In this document: positions 1-12,342 of the stretch, in pieces
Layout: every line of letters starts with the position of its first letter
Numbering within the stretch: position 1 is the stretch's first letter
Source: Colletes latitarsis
Lineage: Eukaryota; Arthropoda; Insecta; Hymenoptera; Colletidae
Assembly (NCBI RefSeq): GCF_051014445.1
Contig: NC_135141.1
Span: forward strand, 14,632,001-14,696,000
Length of the DNA stretch: 64,000 nt
Reading direction: 5' to 3'
Position numbers and translations under genes: made by a program
Notes under the pieces: model-generated
What the model saw: the letters and a program-made list of their open reading frames with translations, nothing else
Told to the model about the DNA's origin: nothing
The model's database searches: none

Positions 1-1285
1 CATTTTTGGTGAATAGACATACCCCCGAAATCTTGCGCATTTTTGAGAAAAAAATTCAGTACGAGCGGAACTTTAAACGTCAATAACTTTTTAACGAAGC
101 CTCCATCAACAAATTGGTCATTCTTTTAGAACGATATTTTTCCAGAACGATTTGAAATTTTTTAATTTCGTCGAAAAATTTCAGCACCTACGCCTTTGTC
201 GATTTTTCTTAAAAATTAGTTTTTGATTTTTAATAATTCCGTTTGATGCTTTACGGAAAAGTTGTTTAATACTTTTTTGTAGGTATCCATGGGCTCTACT
301 TCCCTACTAAATTTCAATGCGATACGCTCATTATTGTAGGAGTTATGGTCGTTTGAAAATTGAACCATTTTTATAAGGTTTTTCTCACTTTACGGGGTCA
401 AGGAACAACTTTTTCAATATTGTTAGAATTTCTACATATTCTTGACTAAAATACACGTTGTTCGCCTTTTGAAACATTAAAATCCCTCAATCCGTTCAGA
501 AGTTATGACATTTTTTAGAGATACGCATGAAAGGGAAGTATTTCATTAGATTTTCGGTGAAGAATTTTATTCTCGAAAATGCGTAGGATTTCGGGGGTAT
601 GTTTAATAACCAAAAATTATCGTAATTGACCCCCGCGACCAAAAATAATTTTTCCAGAATGATTTGAAATTGTTTAATTTCGTCGAATTTCAGCACCTTT
701 GTCGATTTTCCTTAAAAATTAGTTTTTGATTTTTAATAATTCTGTTTGATGCTTTACGGAAAAGTTGTTTAATACTTTTTTGTAGGTATCCATGGGCTCT
801 ACTTTTCTACTAAATTTCAATGCGATACGCTCATTATTGTAGGAGTTATGGCCGTTTGAAAATTGGACCACTCTTATAGGGTTTTTCTCATTTTACGGGA
901 TCAAGAAACAATTTTTTCAATATTGTTAGAATTTCTACATATTCTTCACTAAAATACGTGTTCTTTGCCTCTTAAAACATTAAAATCCTTCGATCCGTTC
1001 AGAAGTTATGATATTTTAATGATATGCCCGAAATTTCGAGGAACAGAAATTATATTTTCGGTGAGGAATTTTTTTCTCGAAAGTGCGTAGGATTTCGGGG
1101 GTATGTGTAATGACCAAAAATGATTGTAAGTGACCTCTGCAGCCGAAAATAATTTTTTTAGAATGATGTGAAATTTTTGTATTTAATTTTTTAATAACTT
1201 TTTAACGAAGCCTCCATCAAGAAATTGGTATCCTTGATTTTCGTCTCATTTTAGCCTCTAGAATCCCCCATTAAAATTTTTCCCA
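1..1285. mobile_element. TIR-satellite element, right-hand part (left end outside window)
   Basis: The block ends with the family's right terminal arm (TTTTTAACGAAGCC, then GCCTCTAGAATCCCCCATT, then AAAATTTTTCCCA). It breaks off after CCCA, before the expected terminal GGGGTGG...CCCTG, so the right tip is lost. Inside are two diverged copies of the family's monomer, recognised by AGTTATGACATTTT, GTAGGAGTTATGG, TTTTTGTAGGTATCCATG and GGATTTCGGGGGTATGT. No protein of known family is visible. The 66-codon minus-strand frame at 496-696 is part of the repeat and recurs in other copies. Confidence 0.8.
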
Positions 1286-3006
1286 ACCACATAAACTTTA
1301 TATGGTACCCGAGTTTTCTTTTTATCGGATTATTTTCACGCAAGTTTTTCGCCAATTTGTAGCCACGGTTAGCACTGAATATTTAAACGAATCGCGAGTC
1401 AATATATGTATAAATATACGAGAGAAGAAAGATCGGTGGTTTTCAAGCTTCCTTTCGAATATTTCGAATTGTTACATTCGTCGAGTAGGGGGAAGGGGAA
1501 AAATTGCGGCGCAAAGTGCGAAAAGATACCATTAATTCCGGAGTTTGTCATGCCGGCAGATACCACAATATCGTTCAGGGGCGAACGGGGGAAAAAGGAG
1601 TGATAAAAGAAGTTCGAAAGTTATTCAATCTGTGCGGAGCAAATGGAAAAAGTTCCCCGACTATCCGGGACGCGAAATTTGCGAAACGCGAAGAAATCGT
1701 GGCCAGCGATTACCTCCAATCAAATCCGCCAGATTTTTCCCTTTCCGAGCAATTTTCCTCCATTACATGCAAAAATTCTGCCCACAATTAGACGATGCTT
1801 CCGACAATTCGATCCGAAGACGGTGCAAACATCGGAAATATTTTATATTGTAAAACGAAAGCTCGTTCCAAAACCTTGAGTTTCCAAATTTAAAAGACAA
1901 TTTTCCGACGAATAGTTCTGCACTTTTCAAAATTATCACTTTAACGCAATATTCGCTCCATTCGTTCGTGTTTAGCATTCCAAAGTTTCGCTGTAGTTTG
2001 CTCGTAGATTTACAAACGCTTTTGATTACCACACGCTACAATATTCTCGATGTGAAACTCATATAACATTATCAATCTCTCAACTGGATTCCATTCACTT
2101 CCATTCATGTTTTTCGAAATAAATTAGAGTCGAAGTGCATTTGATTAAACCATATCCGAACCGAGGGACTCCAAAGTCACTCGAGTGACCGAATTCCAAT
2201 AAAAATCTGGACCGAACGTAAACGAAATTGAACGAAGCGAACAGGGACATAGTTATTAAACATAATATGAAATTTGGAGTACAAACAGAGATTTCGAGGA
2301 ATTTGATCGAGCGTCGTTCGAAACGACGGGAAAATTATCAAAGGAATGGGTTTTCTCGTCTAAACGAATAGAGTTCCCGATGTTTTCCTATCTCGTGACA
2401 AAGGAAAACGCTGAATTTCGTCGAGTTTTTCCTCCTCCGAACTTGTCGAGCCGGTACAAAAGAACTCTTTGCAATGCATCCAGTTATGGGATCTTCGCGA
2501 TGCACAAACGGTGCGCCAACCGACGGAACAGCTGCGCTGGCCACCGGCGACGATTAACAGTTTTCATTTAGGGGATTGGATAATCATTTAATTTACTAAT
2601 GCTTGGCGCGAGTCTTTGATTTCCCAAGTATTCTCGCGTAAATACTCGACGCCCTCGTCGCGAGTCAACCAGCCGACGGGTTCATCGAGAACGACGCTTG
2701 AAAGCATTATGCGAGTGAAAATATCGCGCGGATCGACGACTAAATTCAATTCCCAATTATTTATTTATTTAACGGTACGCGTATCGTACGCTACGGAAAG
2801 CAAAAGATTACAGTTAACCAAATCGAAAACACAAACTATTTTAGATATTTCAACTTTTTTTACTTTCAAATAAAGTCCACTTTACGACATCGATATTTTT
2901 GAAAAGATTCCACAGAAAGAAGTCCAATGGTGGCCAAAGTGGTATCTTTTTCTTGTAAAGTTGATAAATCATTACTATAATGATCCAAACCGAAAGCATC
3001 GTTTAT
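1286..3006. other. Unique sequence, no gene recognised
   Basis: This stretch has mixed composition with moderate CpG density between 1500 and 2720. Several overlapping short frames (61-102 codons) lie on both strands at 1302-1879 and 2338-2873. They overlap one another, resemble no family I know, and lack convincing splice sites, so I treat them as chance. No tRNA or repeat unit was seen. Confidence 0.5.
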
Positions 3007-3672
3007 TTTGTCAACAAAATTAAAAAATTTTAAATCGTTCTAAAAAAATTATTTTTGATTGCAGGGATCAATTGTAATAATTTTTGGTTAATAGACATAC
3101 CCTCGCAATCCTAACCATTTTTGAGAAAAAAATTCCTTACCGAAAATATAGTTTTTGGCCAGAAATGCTTCCCCGAAATTTCATGCGAATCTTTAAAACG
3201 TCATAACTTCGACACGGATTAGACGATTTTAATGTTTAAAAAAGCAAACGACGCGTATTTTGCTAAAGAATATGTAGAAATTGCAAAAATATTAAGATAG
3301 TTGCTCCTTGACCTGACAAAATGAGAAAAACCCTATAAAAATGGTTTAATTTTCAAACAGCCATAACTCCTACAATTGTGAATATATTTCAATGAAACTT
3401 TTTTTTGAAGTAGAGCTCATGGGTATCTACAAAAATGTATTAGGCAACTTTTCCGTAATGCATCAAACAGAATTATTAAAAATGAAAAACTAATTTTTAA
3501 GAAAAATCGAGAGGGGGTAGATGCCTAAATTTTTCGACGAAAAAAAAAATTTCAAATCGTTCTGAGAAAATTATTTCCGATTGTAAGGGTCGATTATAAT
3601 CACATTTGATGAATAGATATACCACGGAAATCCTACCCAGTTTGGAGAAAAAAATTCGAGAAGGTTGTGAAA
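3007..3672 (-). repeat. Single 667-bp satellite monomer, minus orientation
   Basis: This is the reverse complement of the unit that is tandemly repeated at 58190-60849. Shared landmarks are TAGGAGTTATGGCTGTTTG, GTTATGACGTTTTAAAGATT and GGTAAGGAATTTTTTTCTC, seen here on the opposite strand. The copy is almost exactly one monomer long. It starts at TTTGTCAACAAAATT and stops at GGTTGTGAAA, which are adjacent positions in the circular repeat. It is followed directly by the fold-back element at 3673. Confidence 0.75.
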
Positions 3673-4626
3673 GGGTCTAGCCGAATAAGTATGGTAAAAG
3701 TGCCCCCAAACCAAATTGAACGGGGTTAATACCACTCGATAGGTGGTTCAAAGAAACCCCTTTTCCCAAAGTTTCAATCCGGTATCTCTACTACAGGGGT
3801 AATTACGGGGTGAAAATCATTTTTTGGTTTATCCTTAATATCTCCCGTTCTACTCAATTAAAGTTTATGAAAAAAATCATGGTTATTCTATCGATTGATG
3901 TACATGTTTGAGAATTTTTTCCGAATTTTTGGATGCAAATTCGATTTTTAAAAAATTCGAAAATATTTTAACCGTCGATTTTTTGTCGAAGTTATCAAGT
4001 GACCACATTTCTTTTTATACAGTATAAAGCTCTCAAAAGAATTAGTAATCTCTAATTTTTTCAGATTTTTCGAAAGGGTGGAACGTAGTCAAAAAAATAA
4101 AAAATGATTAAAAAACAGTGAAAAAGCTTTATATCGTCTTAATTTCTTACGTGACCGTGCTCATATTTTTACAGCTATAGCGTAACATTATGACTATTAA
4201 TGCGTAATTTTTTCAGATTTTTTGGAAAAGTGCATTATTGTTAAATAAATATGAATTCATATTTCCTACTTCTTCCTTAACCTTGTTTGGATCAGTTATT
4301 TTGATAACTTCGACAAAAAATCGACGGTTAAAATATTTTCGAATTTTTTAAAAATCGAATTTGCATCCAAAAATTCTGAAAAAATTCTCAAACATGTACA
4401 TCAATCGATAGAATAACCATGATTTTTTTCATAAACTTTAATTGAGTAGAACGGGAGATATTAAGGATAAACCAAAAAATGATTTTCACCCCGTAATTAC
4501 CCCTGTAGTAGAGATACCGGATTGAAACTTTGGGAAAAGGGGTTTCTTCGAACCACCTATCGAGTGGTATTAACCCCGTTCAATTTGGTTTGGGGGCACT
4601 TTTACCATGCTTATTTGGCTAGACCC
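3673..4626. mobile_element. Fold-back element with ~320-bp terminal inverted repeats (complete copy)
   Basis: The left arm begins GGGTCTAGCCGAATAAGTAT. The right arm ends with its near-perfect reverse complement, ATGCTTATTTGGCTAGACCC (one difference). Arms run from 3673 to about 3995 and from about 4305 to 4626, so roughly 320 bp each, with a spacer near 300 bp. Motifs such as GTGCCCCCAAACCAAATTG and ACTACAGGGGTAATTACGGG occur in one arm and inverted in the other. No coding capacity is seen, so it is non-autonomous. The left flank is GAAA from the satellite monomer and the right flank is TTTCAACAA. No target-site duplication is evident. A second, 3'-truncated copy lies at 60850. Confidence 0.85.
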
Positions 4627-6490
4627 TTTCAACAATTTGTATCGTGTATCGTTGTATGGTGATTTGTCTATGTTTACTTAAAAATAAAAAAAAATATCAG
4701 ACCGTTTCGCAGTGGAGTCTGTTGAAATTGTAGCAGTCATCAACCCTTAACAAACTTACTACGAAAAGGGAAACAAACACGATGAATAATTAACACTATT
4801 TATATGTAGAAACAGAAACAGGAAAAACTCCAAATATATTAAAATGCATTCGTTCAAAGTATCCAGGTATTTTCCAATTTTAATTTTGTTTTTAAATGAC
4901 TATACTCGTTGAAGTTTATTTGAAGAATAAAATTAATATCATCGAATATCTACATAAAAAACAAATACAATTGGTGTACCACGTATGAGTACTCATAACA
5001 ATGCGACGGGAGAAGTTAAATTTGACATAAATGAAATTATTGAGAGTTCGATAAATATTATTGATTTCTATTTCACCTGTCTGAAAAATTACACGGTGAT
5101 TTAACAACTTCCAGAATGGAGGAGTAAATTATTAAGAACTGTTTAAGAAGCAATGATCTCAAATATTTCTAATTGCAAATACAAATCTTTTTATTCTACA
5201 CGCTCGATTTCTCGTAATAAAGACATCTAACGACGGCAGTTAGTTGTTACTTCAAGCTTTATTCGAAGAATTGAAATTATTCTGATTTTTCAAGAAAAGC
5301 TCCGTACAAATTTGTATGATATGCTGTTTTCAGAACTGAGAAACATCGTTACAACCATGATTATGATTCTTGACAATATTGGGAACGAATATTCTTCAGC
5401 ATAGAAAAACTGTGTCATTGTCACAGCTGATAGCCTTTTTATAATATGTATGAACGACTAGATCATTTGCCTTGATTTATTAAAAAGTATTCTAACGTTT
5501 GAGAATAGTCATACCTGCTGTCTCAGATTTGTTTAACGTCAACAAATCATAGAAATATATTTGAACGCGATAGTTTTAACAAATTGTACGATTAAGTTAG
5601 ATTTGACAATCGGAAATAAATTATTATTGCCTGTTGCATGCCTAATTTTGTAAACATTTAGTTTCATTCGATGACCTTATTTACCGATTTTCATAGATAT
5701 ATATTTCTCTTAGTATAATTTTACATATGTTTATTTTGGATTGTAAATCAATTATATTAAATTTCAGATAAAAAGAATAATATTTTCTTCTTCTTTTGCT
5801 CTTCGATATTATTAAATATGTGTCAAGAGAATATTCTTTGTTTAAATCAGAATAATAACGTGTTTAGTTTAAATTATTGTATCTCTAAATTATTATTCTT
5901 TGAGTCATTCTCAATGGTCGCCAATCCGTCGCTCGACTTAATTTAGAGAGGCAGAAAGGAAAATGGAATTTATTTCATTTCTTATCATGAAATTTGATAT
6001 TGAAAATAAATACAGTTGCATTTGATACTATTTTCGAGAAGATGCTCATTTTCAGAAACGAAAACGATAACTCTTAAAAGTGATCTAACAGCTACATTCG
6101 ATTTCTTATCCCTAAAAATAGACATCTGATCCTAATTCGTTCTGCATTGTCTATGTGTGTCATTTACTAAAAAATAGTGAAATGAAATTAGTTGAAATTA
6201 GTTTACGAATGAATCTAAAAATTTTAGTCGCTATTCATGAACAATATTTGTCCAACTCCAATAAAATTTTAGACGAAAACAAATTAAGAGTACAGTTTCT
6301 TCGTTTAAAAATAAAATTTCACCCTTTTTGTTTCGCTTGATATTTTTGTTATTTGTCATTTAGATTTGTGCAGATATATAAATTATAATTCAGCTGGTAG
6401 TTCACCGATAACAATGAGATTTATATAATAGCTGCTATACCCTTCAAGGTAGAACGAGCACTGCTCTATTCCAAGGGAAGTATTCCTTGA
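4627..6490. other. AT-rich unique sequence, no gene recognised
   Basis: The composition is strongly AT-rich with frequent stops in all frames. The longest open stretches are about 60 codons (4916-5107 minus, 6155-6340 plus) and look like chance. No inverted or tandem repeat of note was seen until the hairpin array begins near 6492. Confidence 0.5.
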
Positions 6491-6491
6491 A

Positions 6492-6960
6492 AATAAAATA
6501 AATGTTTCTGTTAGATGCTTCTGCTTTCTAATTCTACGTTGCTATAAATGCGTACCAGTTTTTTCTCTGTAAAACGAATCTGGGAAAGCAACTGCTCGGA
6601 AATTTTTGCGCTTATTATATTTACCGTAGTTTTAAAATTGCTATAGTCGAAAGGGTTAAAATATTAGAATGAACAAAGAATCTAGTATTCTATGGTTACG
6701 ATATATTCTTCTGAAAGTTTCGGAGATCGAACGCAAGAGGAATATTCCTCTCATAACTGTGGAATACTAGGTTGTTTGTCCATTCTAATAATTGCACCCT
6801 TTCGACTATAGCAATTTTAAAACTACGGTAAATATATAAACGCAAAAGTTTCCGAGCAGTTGCTTTCCCAGATTCGTTTTAGAGCGAAAAAACTGGTATG
6901 AATTTATAGCAACGTAGAATTAGAGGGCAGAAGCATCATAACAGAAACATTTTATTTAGC
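6492..6960. mobile_element. Full-length fold-back unit at the head of the hairpin array
   Basis: The sequence from AAATGTTTCTGTTAGATGC through TTGCTATAGTCGAAAGGG reads back in reverse complement as CCCTTTCGACTATAGCAA through GCATCATAACAGAAACATTT. This gives arms of about 225 bp around a short centre near AAAGTTTCGGAGATCGAACG. It is the only unit with the complete left arm, so it is probably the founding copy. No coding sequence is present. Both ends merge into AT-rich DNA without a target duplication I can define. Confidence 0.75.
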
Positions 6961-9900
6961 TTATTATATTTACCGTAGTTTAAAAATTGCTATAGTCGAA
7001 AGGGTTAAATTCTTAGAATGAACAAAGAACCTAGTATTGTATGGTTATGATAGGAATATTCTTCTGAAAGTTTGGCAGAATCGAACGCAAGAATATTCCT
7101 ATCATAACTGTGGAATACTAGGTTGTTTGTCCGTTCTAATAATTTAACCCTTTCGACTATAGCAATTTTAAAACTATGGTAAATATATAAACGCAAAAGT
7201 TTCCGAGCAGTTGCTTTCCCAGATTCGTTTTAGAGAGAAAAAACTGGTATGAATTTATAGCAACGTAGAATTAGAGGGCAGAAGTTGAATTTAAAATTGC
7301 TATAGTCGAAAGGGTTAAATTATTAGAATGAACAAACAACCTAGTATTCCACGGTTACGATAGGAATATTCTTCTCAAAGTTTGGCAGGATAGAACGCAA
7401 GAAGAATATTTCTATCATAACTGAGGAATACTAGGTTGTTTGTTTACTCTAATAATTTAACCCTTTCGACTATAGCAATTTTAAAACTACGGTAAATATA
7501 ACAAGCGCAAAAGTTTCCGAGCAGTTGCTTTCCCAGATTCGTTTTAGAGCGAAAAAACTGGTATGAATTTATAGCAACGTAGAATTAGAGGGCAGAAGTT
7601 GAATTTAAAATTGCTATAGTCGAAAGGGTTAAATTATTAGAATGAACAAACAACCTAGTATTCCACGGTTATGATAGGAATATTCTTCTCAAAGTTTGGC
7701 AGGATAGAACGCAAGAAGAATATTTCTATCATAACTGAGGAATACTAGGTTGTTTGTTTACTCTAATAATTTAACCCTTTCGACTATAGCAATTTTAAAA
7801 CTACGGTAAATATAACAAGCGCAAAAGTTTCCGAGCAGTTGCTTCCCCAGATTCGTTTTAGAGAGAAAAAACTGGTATGAATTTATAGCAACGTAGAATT
7901 AGAGGGCAGAAGTTGAATTTAAAATTGCTATAGTCGAAAGGGTTAAATTATTAGAATGAACAAGCAACCTAGTATTCTATGGTTACGATAGGAATATTCT
8001 TCTCAAAGTTTGGCAGGATAGAACGCAGGAAGAATATTTCTATCATAATTGAGGAATACTAGGTTGTTTGTTTACTCTAATAATTTAACCCTTTCGACTA
8101 TAGCAATTTTAAAACTACGGTAAATGTATAAACGCAAAAGTTTCCGAACAGTTGCTTTCCCAGATTCGTTTTAGAGCGAATAAACTGGTATGAATTTATA
8201 GCAACGTAGAATTAGAGGGCAGAAGTTGAATTTAAAATTGCTATAGTCGAATGGGTTAAATTATTAGAATGAACAAGCAACCTAGTATTCTATGGTTACG
8301 ATAGGAATATTCTTCTCAAAGTTTGGCAGGATAGAACGCAAGAAGAATATTTCTATCATAACTGAGGAATACTAGGTTGTTTGTTTACTCTAATAATTTA
8401 ACCCTTTCGACTATAGCAATTTTAAAACTACGGTAAATGTAACAAGCGCAAAAGTTTCCGAGCAGTTGCTTTCCCAGATTCGTTTTAGAGAAAAAAAACT
8501 GGTATGAATTTATAGCAACGTAGAATTAGAAGGCAGAAGCATTTTATTTAGCTTATTATATTTACCGTAGTTTTAAAATTGCTATAGTCGAAAGGGTTAA
8601 ATTCTTAGAATGAACAAAGAACCTAGTATTTCATGGTTATGATAGGAATATTCTTCTCAAAGTTTGGCAGGATAGAACGCAAGAAGAATATTTCTATCAT
8701 AACTGAGGAATACTAGGTTGTTTGTTTACTCTAATAATTTAACCCTTTCGACTATAGCAATTTTAAAACTACGGTAAATGTAATAAGCGCAAAAGTTTCC
8801 GAGCAGTTGCTTTCCCAGAGTCGTTTTAGAGCGAAAAAACTGGTATGAATTTATAGCAACGTAGAATTAGTGGGCAGAAGTTGAATTTAAAACTGCTATA
8901 GTCGAAAGGGTTAAATTATTAGAATGAACAAACAACCTAGTATTCCATGGTTACGATAGGAATATTCTTCTCAAAGTTTGGCAGGATAGAACGCAAGAAG
9001 AATATTTCTATCATAACTGAGGAATACTAGGTTGTTTGTTTACTCTAATAATTTAACCCTTTCGACTATAGCAATTTTAAAACTACGGTAAATGTAATAA
9101 GCGCAAAAGTTTCCGAGCAGTTGCTTTCCCAGATTCGTTTTAGAGAGAAAAAACTGGTATGAATTTATAGCAACGTAGAATTAGAAGGCAGAAGTTGAAT
9201 TTAAAATTGCTATAGTCGAAAGGGTTCAATTATTAGAATGAACAAGCAACCTAGTATTCTATGGTTATGATAGGAATATTCTTTTGAAAGTTTGGCAGGA
9301 TCGAACGCAAGAAGAATATTCCTATCATAACTGAGGAATACTAGGTTGTTTGTTTACTCTAATAATTTAACCCTTTCGACTATAGCAATTTTAAAACTAT
9401 GATAAATATATAAACGCAAAAGTTTCCGAGCAGTTGCTTTCCCAGATTCGTTTTAGAGAGGAAAAACTGGTATGAATTTATAGCAACGTAGAATTAGAGG
9501 GCAGAAGTTGAATTTAAAATTGCTATAGTCGAAAGGGTTAAATTATTAGAATGAACAAGCAACCTAGTATTCCACGGTTATGATAGGAATATTCTTCTGA
9601 AAATTTGGCAGGATCGAATGCAAGAAGAATATTCCAATCATAACTGTGGAATACTAGGTTGTTTGTTCATTCTAATAATTTAACCCTTTCGACTATAGCA
9701 ATTTTAAAACTACGGTAAATATATAAACGCAAAAGTTTCCGAGCAGTTGCTTTCCCAGATTCGTTTTAGAGCGAAAAAACTGGTATGAATTTATAGCAAC
9801 GTAGAATTAGAGGGCAGAAGCATCATAACAGAAACATTTTATTTAGCTTATTATATTTACCGTAGTTTTAAAATTGCTATAGTCGAAAGGGTTAAATTAT

Positions 9901-10329
9901 TAGAATGAACAAACAACCTAGTATTCCACGGTTATGATAGGAATATTCTTCTCAAAGTTTGGCAGGATCGAACGCAAGAATATGTCTATCATAACTGTGG
10001 AATACTAGGTTGTTCATTCTAATAATTTAACCCTTTCGATTATAGCAATTTTAAAACTACGGTAAATATAACAAGCGCAACAGTTTCCAAGCAGTTGCTT
10101 TCCCAGATTCGTTTTAGAGCGAAAAAACTGGTATGAATTTATAGCAACGTAGAATTAGAGGGCAGAAGCATCTAGCAGAAACATTTTATTTAGCTTATTA
10201 TATTTACCGTAGTTTAAAAATTGCTATAGTTGAAAGGGTTAAATTCTTAGAATGAACAAACAACCTAGTATTCCACGGTTACGATAAGAATATTCTTCTG
10301 AAAGTTTGGCAGGATCGAACGCAAGAAGT
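6492..10329. repeat. Tandem array of ~12 hairpin-forming units (period ~310-355 bp)
   Basis: The left-arm motif TTGCTATAGTCGAAAGGGTT, or a one-base variant, recurs near 6638, 6987, 7297, 7611, 7925, 8239, 8579, 8892, 9207, 9519, 9873 and 10220. Each is followed about 100 bp later by its inverted partner AACCCTTTCGACTATAGCAA. Within each unit two arms of about 78 bp (roughly 90 percent complementary by eye) flank a loop of about 25-30 nt. The spacer between hairpins carries TTTCCGAGCAGTTGCTTTCCC and AGCAACGTAGAATTAGAGGG. The last unit stops after its first arm at about 10329. Units are very similar to one another, which suggests recent amplification or homogenisation. Confidence 0.9.
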
Positions 10330-12340
10330 AAAATCGACTCGACGCGATTTCTGAATTTCCATCGATCGACCTTTCTCGGCTTTCGAATTGAATAATCGAG
10401 GTTAAGGAAACAAGTGTTGGAAACACGGAAGAAGGAGGTAAGAAAGGGACGTCGCGGATCGATCGTCATTAATTTTCAGGCGGAGAAAGAACTTCCTAAT
10501 TCCGCAATGACGAATGGGAAAAAGCTGGCTCTTTTCCGGCAATTTTCCTCTCGACGGAGTCCGACGAGCGCTCTAGCTCGAGCGTCGTGGAACACGAGAC
10601 CCCGGCAAAGGACTTTTTAACAGGTCAAGTTTCAGAATCTCAGTGACGCACAAATGGAATTACTCGCCGACGATGACAAGAATGCCCACCCCCGTCGGTT
10701 TTCACAATCGTGCGCGCCCTTGTCGGGGACATTCAAGATTCACCCTCGGCTGAAGAGCGCGAGAGAATTTGTGGGACGAAGACCTATCCAAAAAAGAAGG
10801 GGAAAGAAGAATAAGGAAGATGAGAGAAGAAACGGGAGCTCGTGCTCCTGAAAATAATTATACTTGGACGATACGTTCTCGAGACCATTGCGCGAATTTA
10901 GTATGAATTAAATAACAGCAGAAACAACTTAATACGTAGTATATTACAACGCGTTGAACGCCAAATTATTATTTTCATTTCATTTAGAATTACTTTACGT
11001 TATACTGATCGGGAAAAATTGTCGTTTTTAGAGCTACATATCCTGAAAATTACTGCTACCTAGTTATTTAATAATATTTTAACACTTACATAGCATGTAT
11101 TTATGAAGAAAATTGTATGTTATTAAACATTCAAGAATAAGAAATATAAGATTAAAAGATTTACAACTACGCAAATTTATTTACTTTTAATTTAATGACA
11201 GCCCTTTGACGCACATACATCGAATAGAAATAAAATAAAAATAAATTGGCTGAACTGTAGATGTTGCAATATACTAGTATAACCGGATTAGAGCCAATGA
11301 TGTTAATAACGGGTAGCGTAAAAGAGTCACAGAAAGGATTGAACAAATCGCCATTATATTTACCTAGTTGCATACGATGGTGTTCGATACAGTGCAAGCA
11401 ACTAATTTGTTTAAACCCAATATTTCGCAAAGAATCTAAGCAACCAGAAATCTATTAATCTTAATAGTAAAAAATATTTGAGTTATTAATATCAATTCAT
11501 TTGCTTTTAAAGTAATCTACTATTACACAAAATTCGTCAAATTGTTCACAGTTGCCTCGAGGTTCTAAATATTCAATTTTTTATCTGTACAAAGTTTTGA
11601 ATTTGTTAGATTTACAGGAAATTTAGAAATCGAGGGTCGAAGGCGTGTTCCACTTGTAATATTTGGGTCGTTACTCGCAAAATGGATTTAGAAACACGAA
11701 ATATATAACAATACAAGTGACTACGGCAGTACTTTAACACTAGATTTACGAGCATTACCTTAAAATACGATTTTCCTTTTAATTAGAATATGTATTCATG
11801 TCATTGCATCAAATTCAACATAAGTTGTTAAAAAGTAATATTTACGTGTTCTGCAATTTTAAATATGTAAATAAGACATCACATAAAATTGTGACAGGAA
11901 AAATAATAAATTATAATGTAGCAATGATTTCAAATTTGATTTGAAACTTTTGATAAGGATGATTTCATCCTTAAAACACAGGAAATAGAAAAGAAAGAAA
12001 TCATCCGTAAATATTTTCAAAGTTACGCGATCCGAATAAGCTGTAATTAAGCACAAATATCCTCGATGACTAACGTCCGTTTCGCGGTCACGAGATTCTC
12101 TAATTATTCCGAGTACTGTTTTAATAAGATGAGAATAATAACGTGGCTTGAGCAGAATAAAATCTTGAGAAAAATAAAAGAGACCGTAAGTTTGGCAAAG
12201 CTGAAGCACGTCGACGAAGAAACCGGAAGCAAAATCCAAACAAAACACGATGGAGGGTAGTTCGGATCCAGATTCAGAGTCCAAAAGTTTAAGATTCTCA
12301 AAACCACGCAATTTACACTGATTCCGCCAAAAGAAGCCAA
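10330..12340. other. No gene recognised: GC-richer islet then AT-rich DNA
   Basis: From 10330 to 10850 the DNA is GC-richer and CpG-dense, with short overlapping frames (10414-10620 and 10654-10851 plus) that match nothing I know. From 10850 to 12340 it is AT-rich. The longest frame there is 150 codons on the minus strand (11859-12311), rich in F, L and I, with no recognisable domain. An isolated TTAACACTAGATTTACG near 11735 resembles one end of the TTAA MITEs, but its partner end is not seen. Confidence 0.45.
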
Positions 12341-12342
12341 AA

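Noticed and set aside
1302..1879. Cluster of five overlapping plus-strand frames as one spliced gene
   Set aside because: No consistent splice sites or shared domain. The frames simply overlap in a CpG-bearing patch.
3673..4626. Helitron origin for the fold-back element because of the A/T insertion site without duplication
   Set aside because: Helitrons lack 320-bp terminal inverted repeats and should end in CTRR after a small hairpin, which is not seen here.
11859..12311. 150-codon minus-strand frame as a membrane protein
   Set aside because: The hydrophobicity comes from F, L and I codons in AT-rich DNA. No ordered membrane pattern or family match was seen, and it overlaps other frames.
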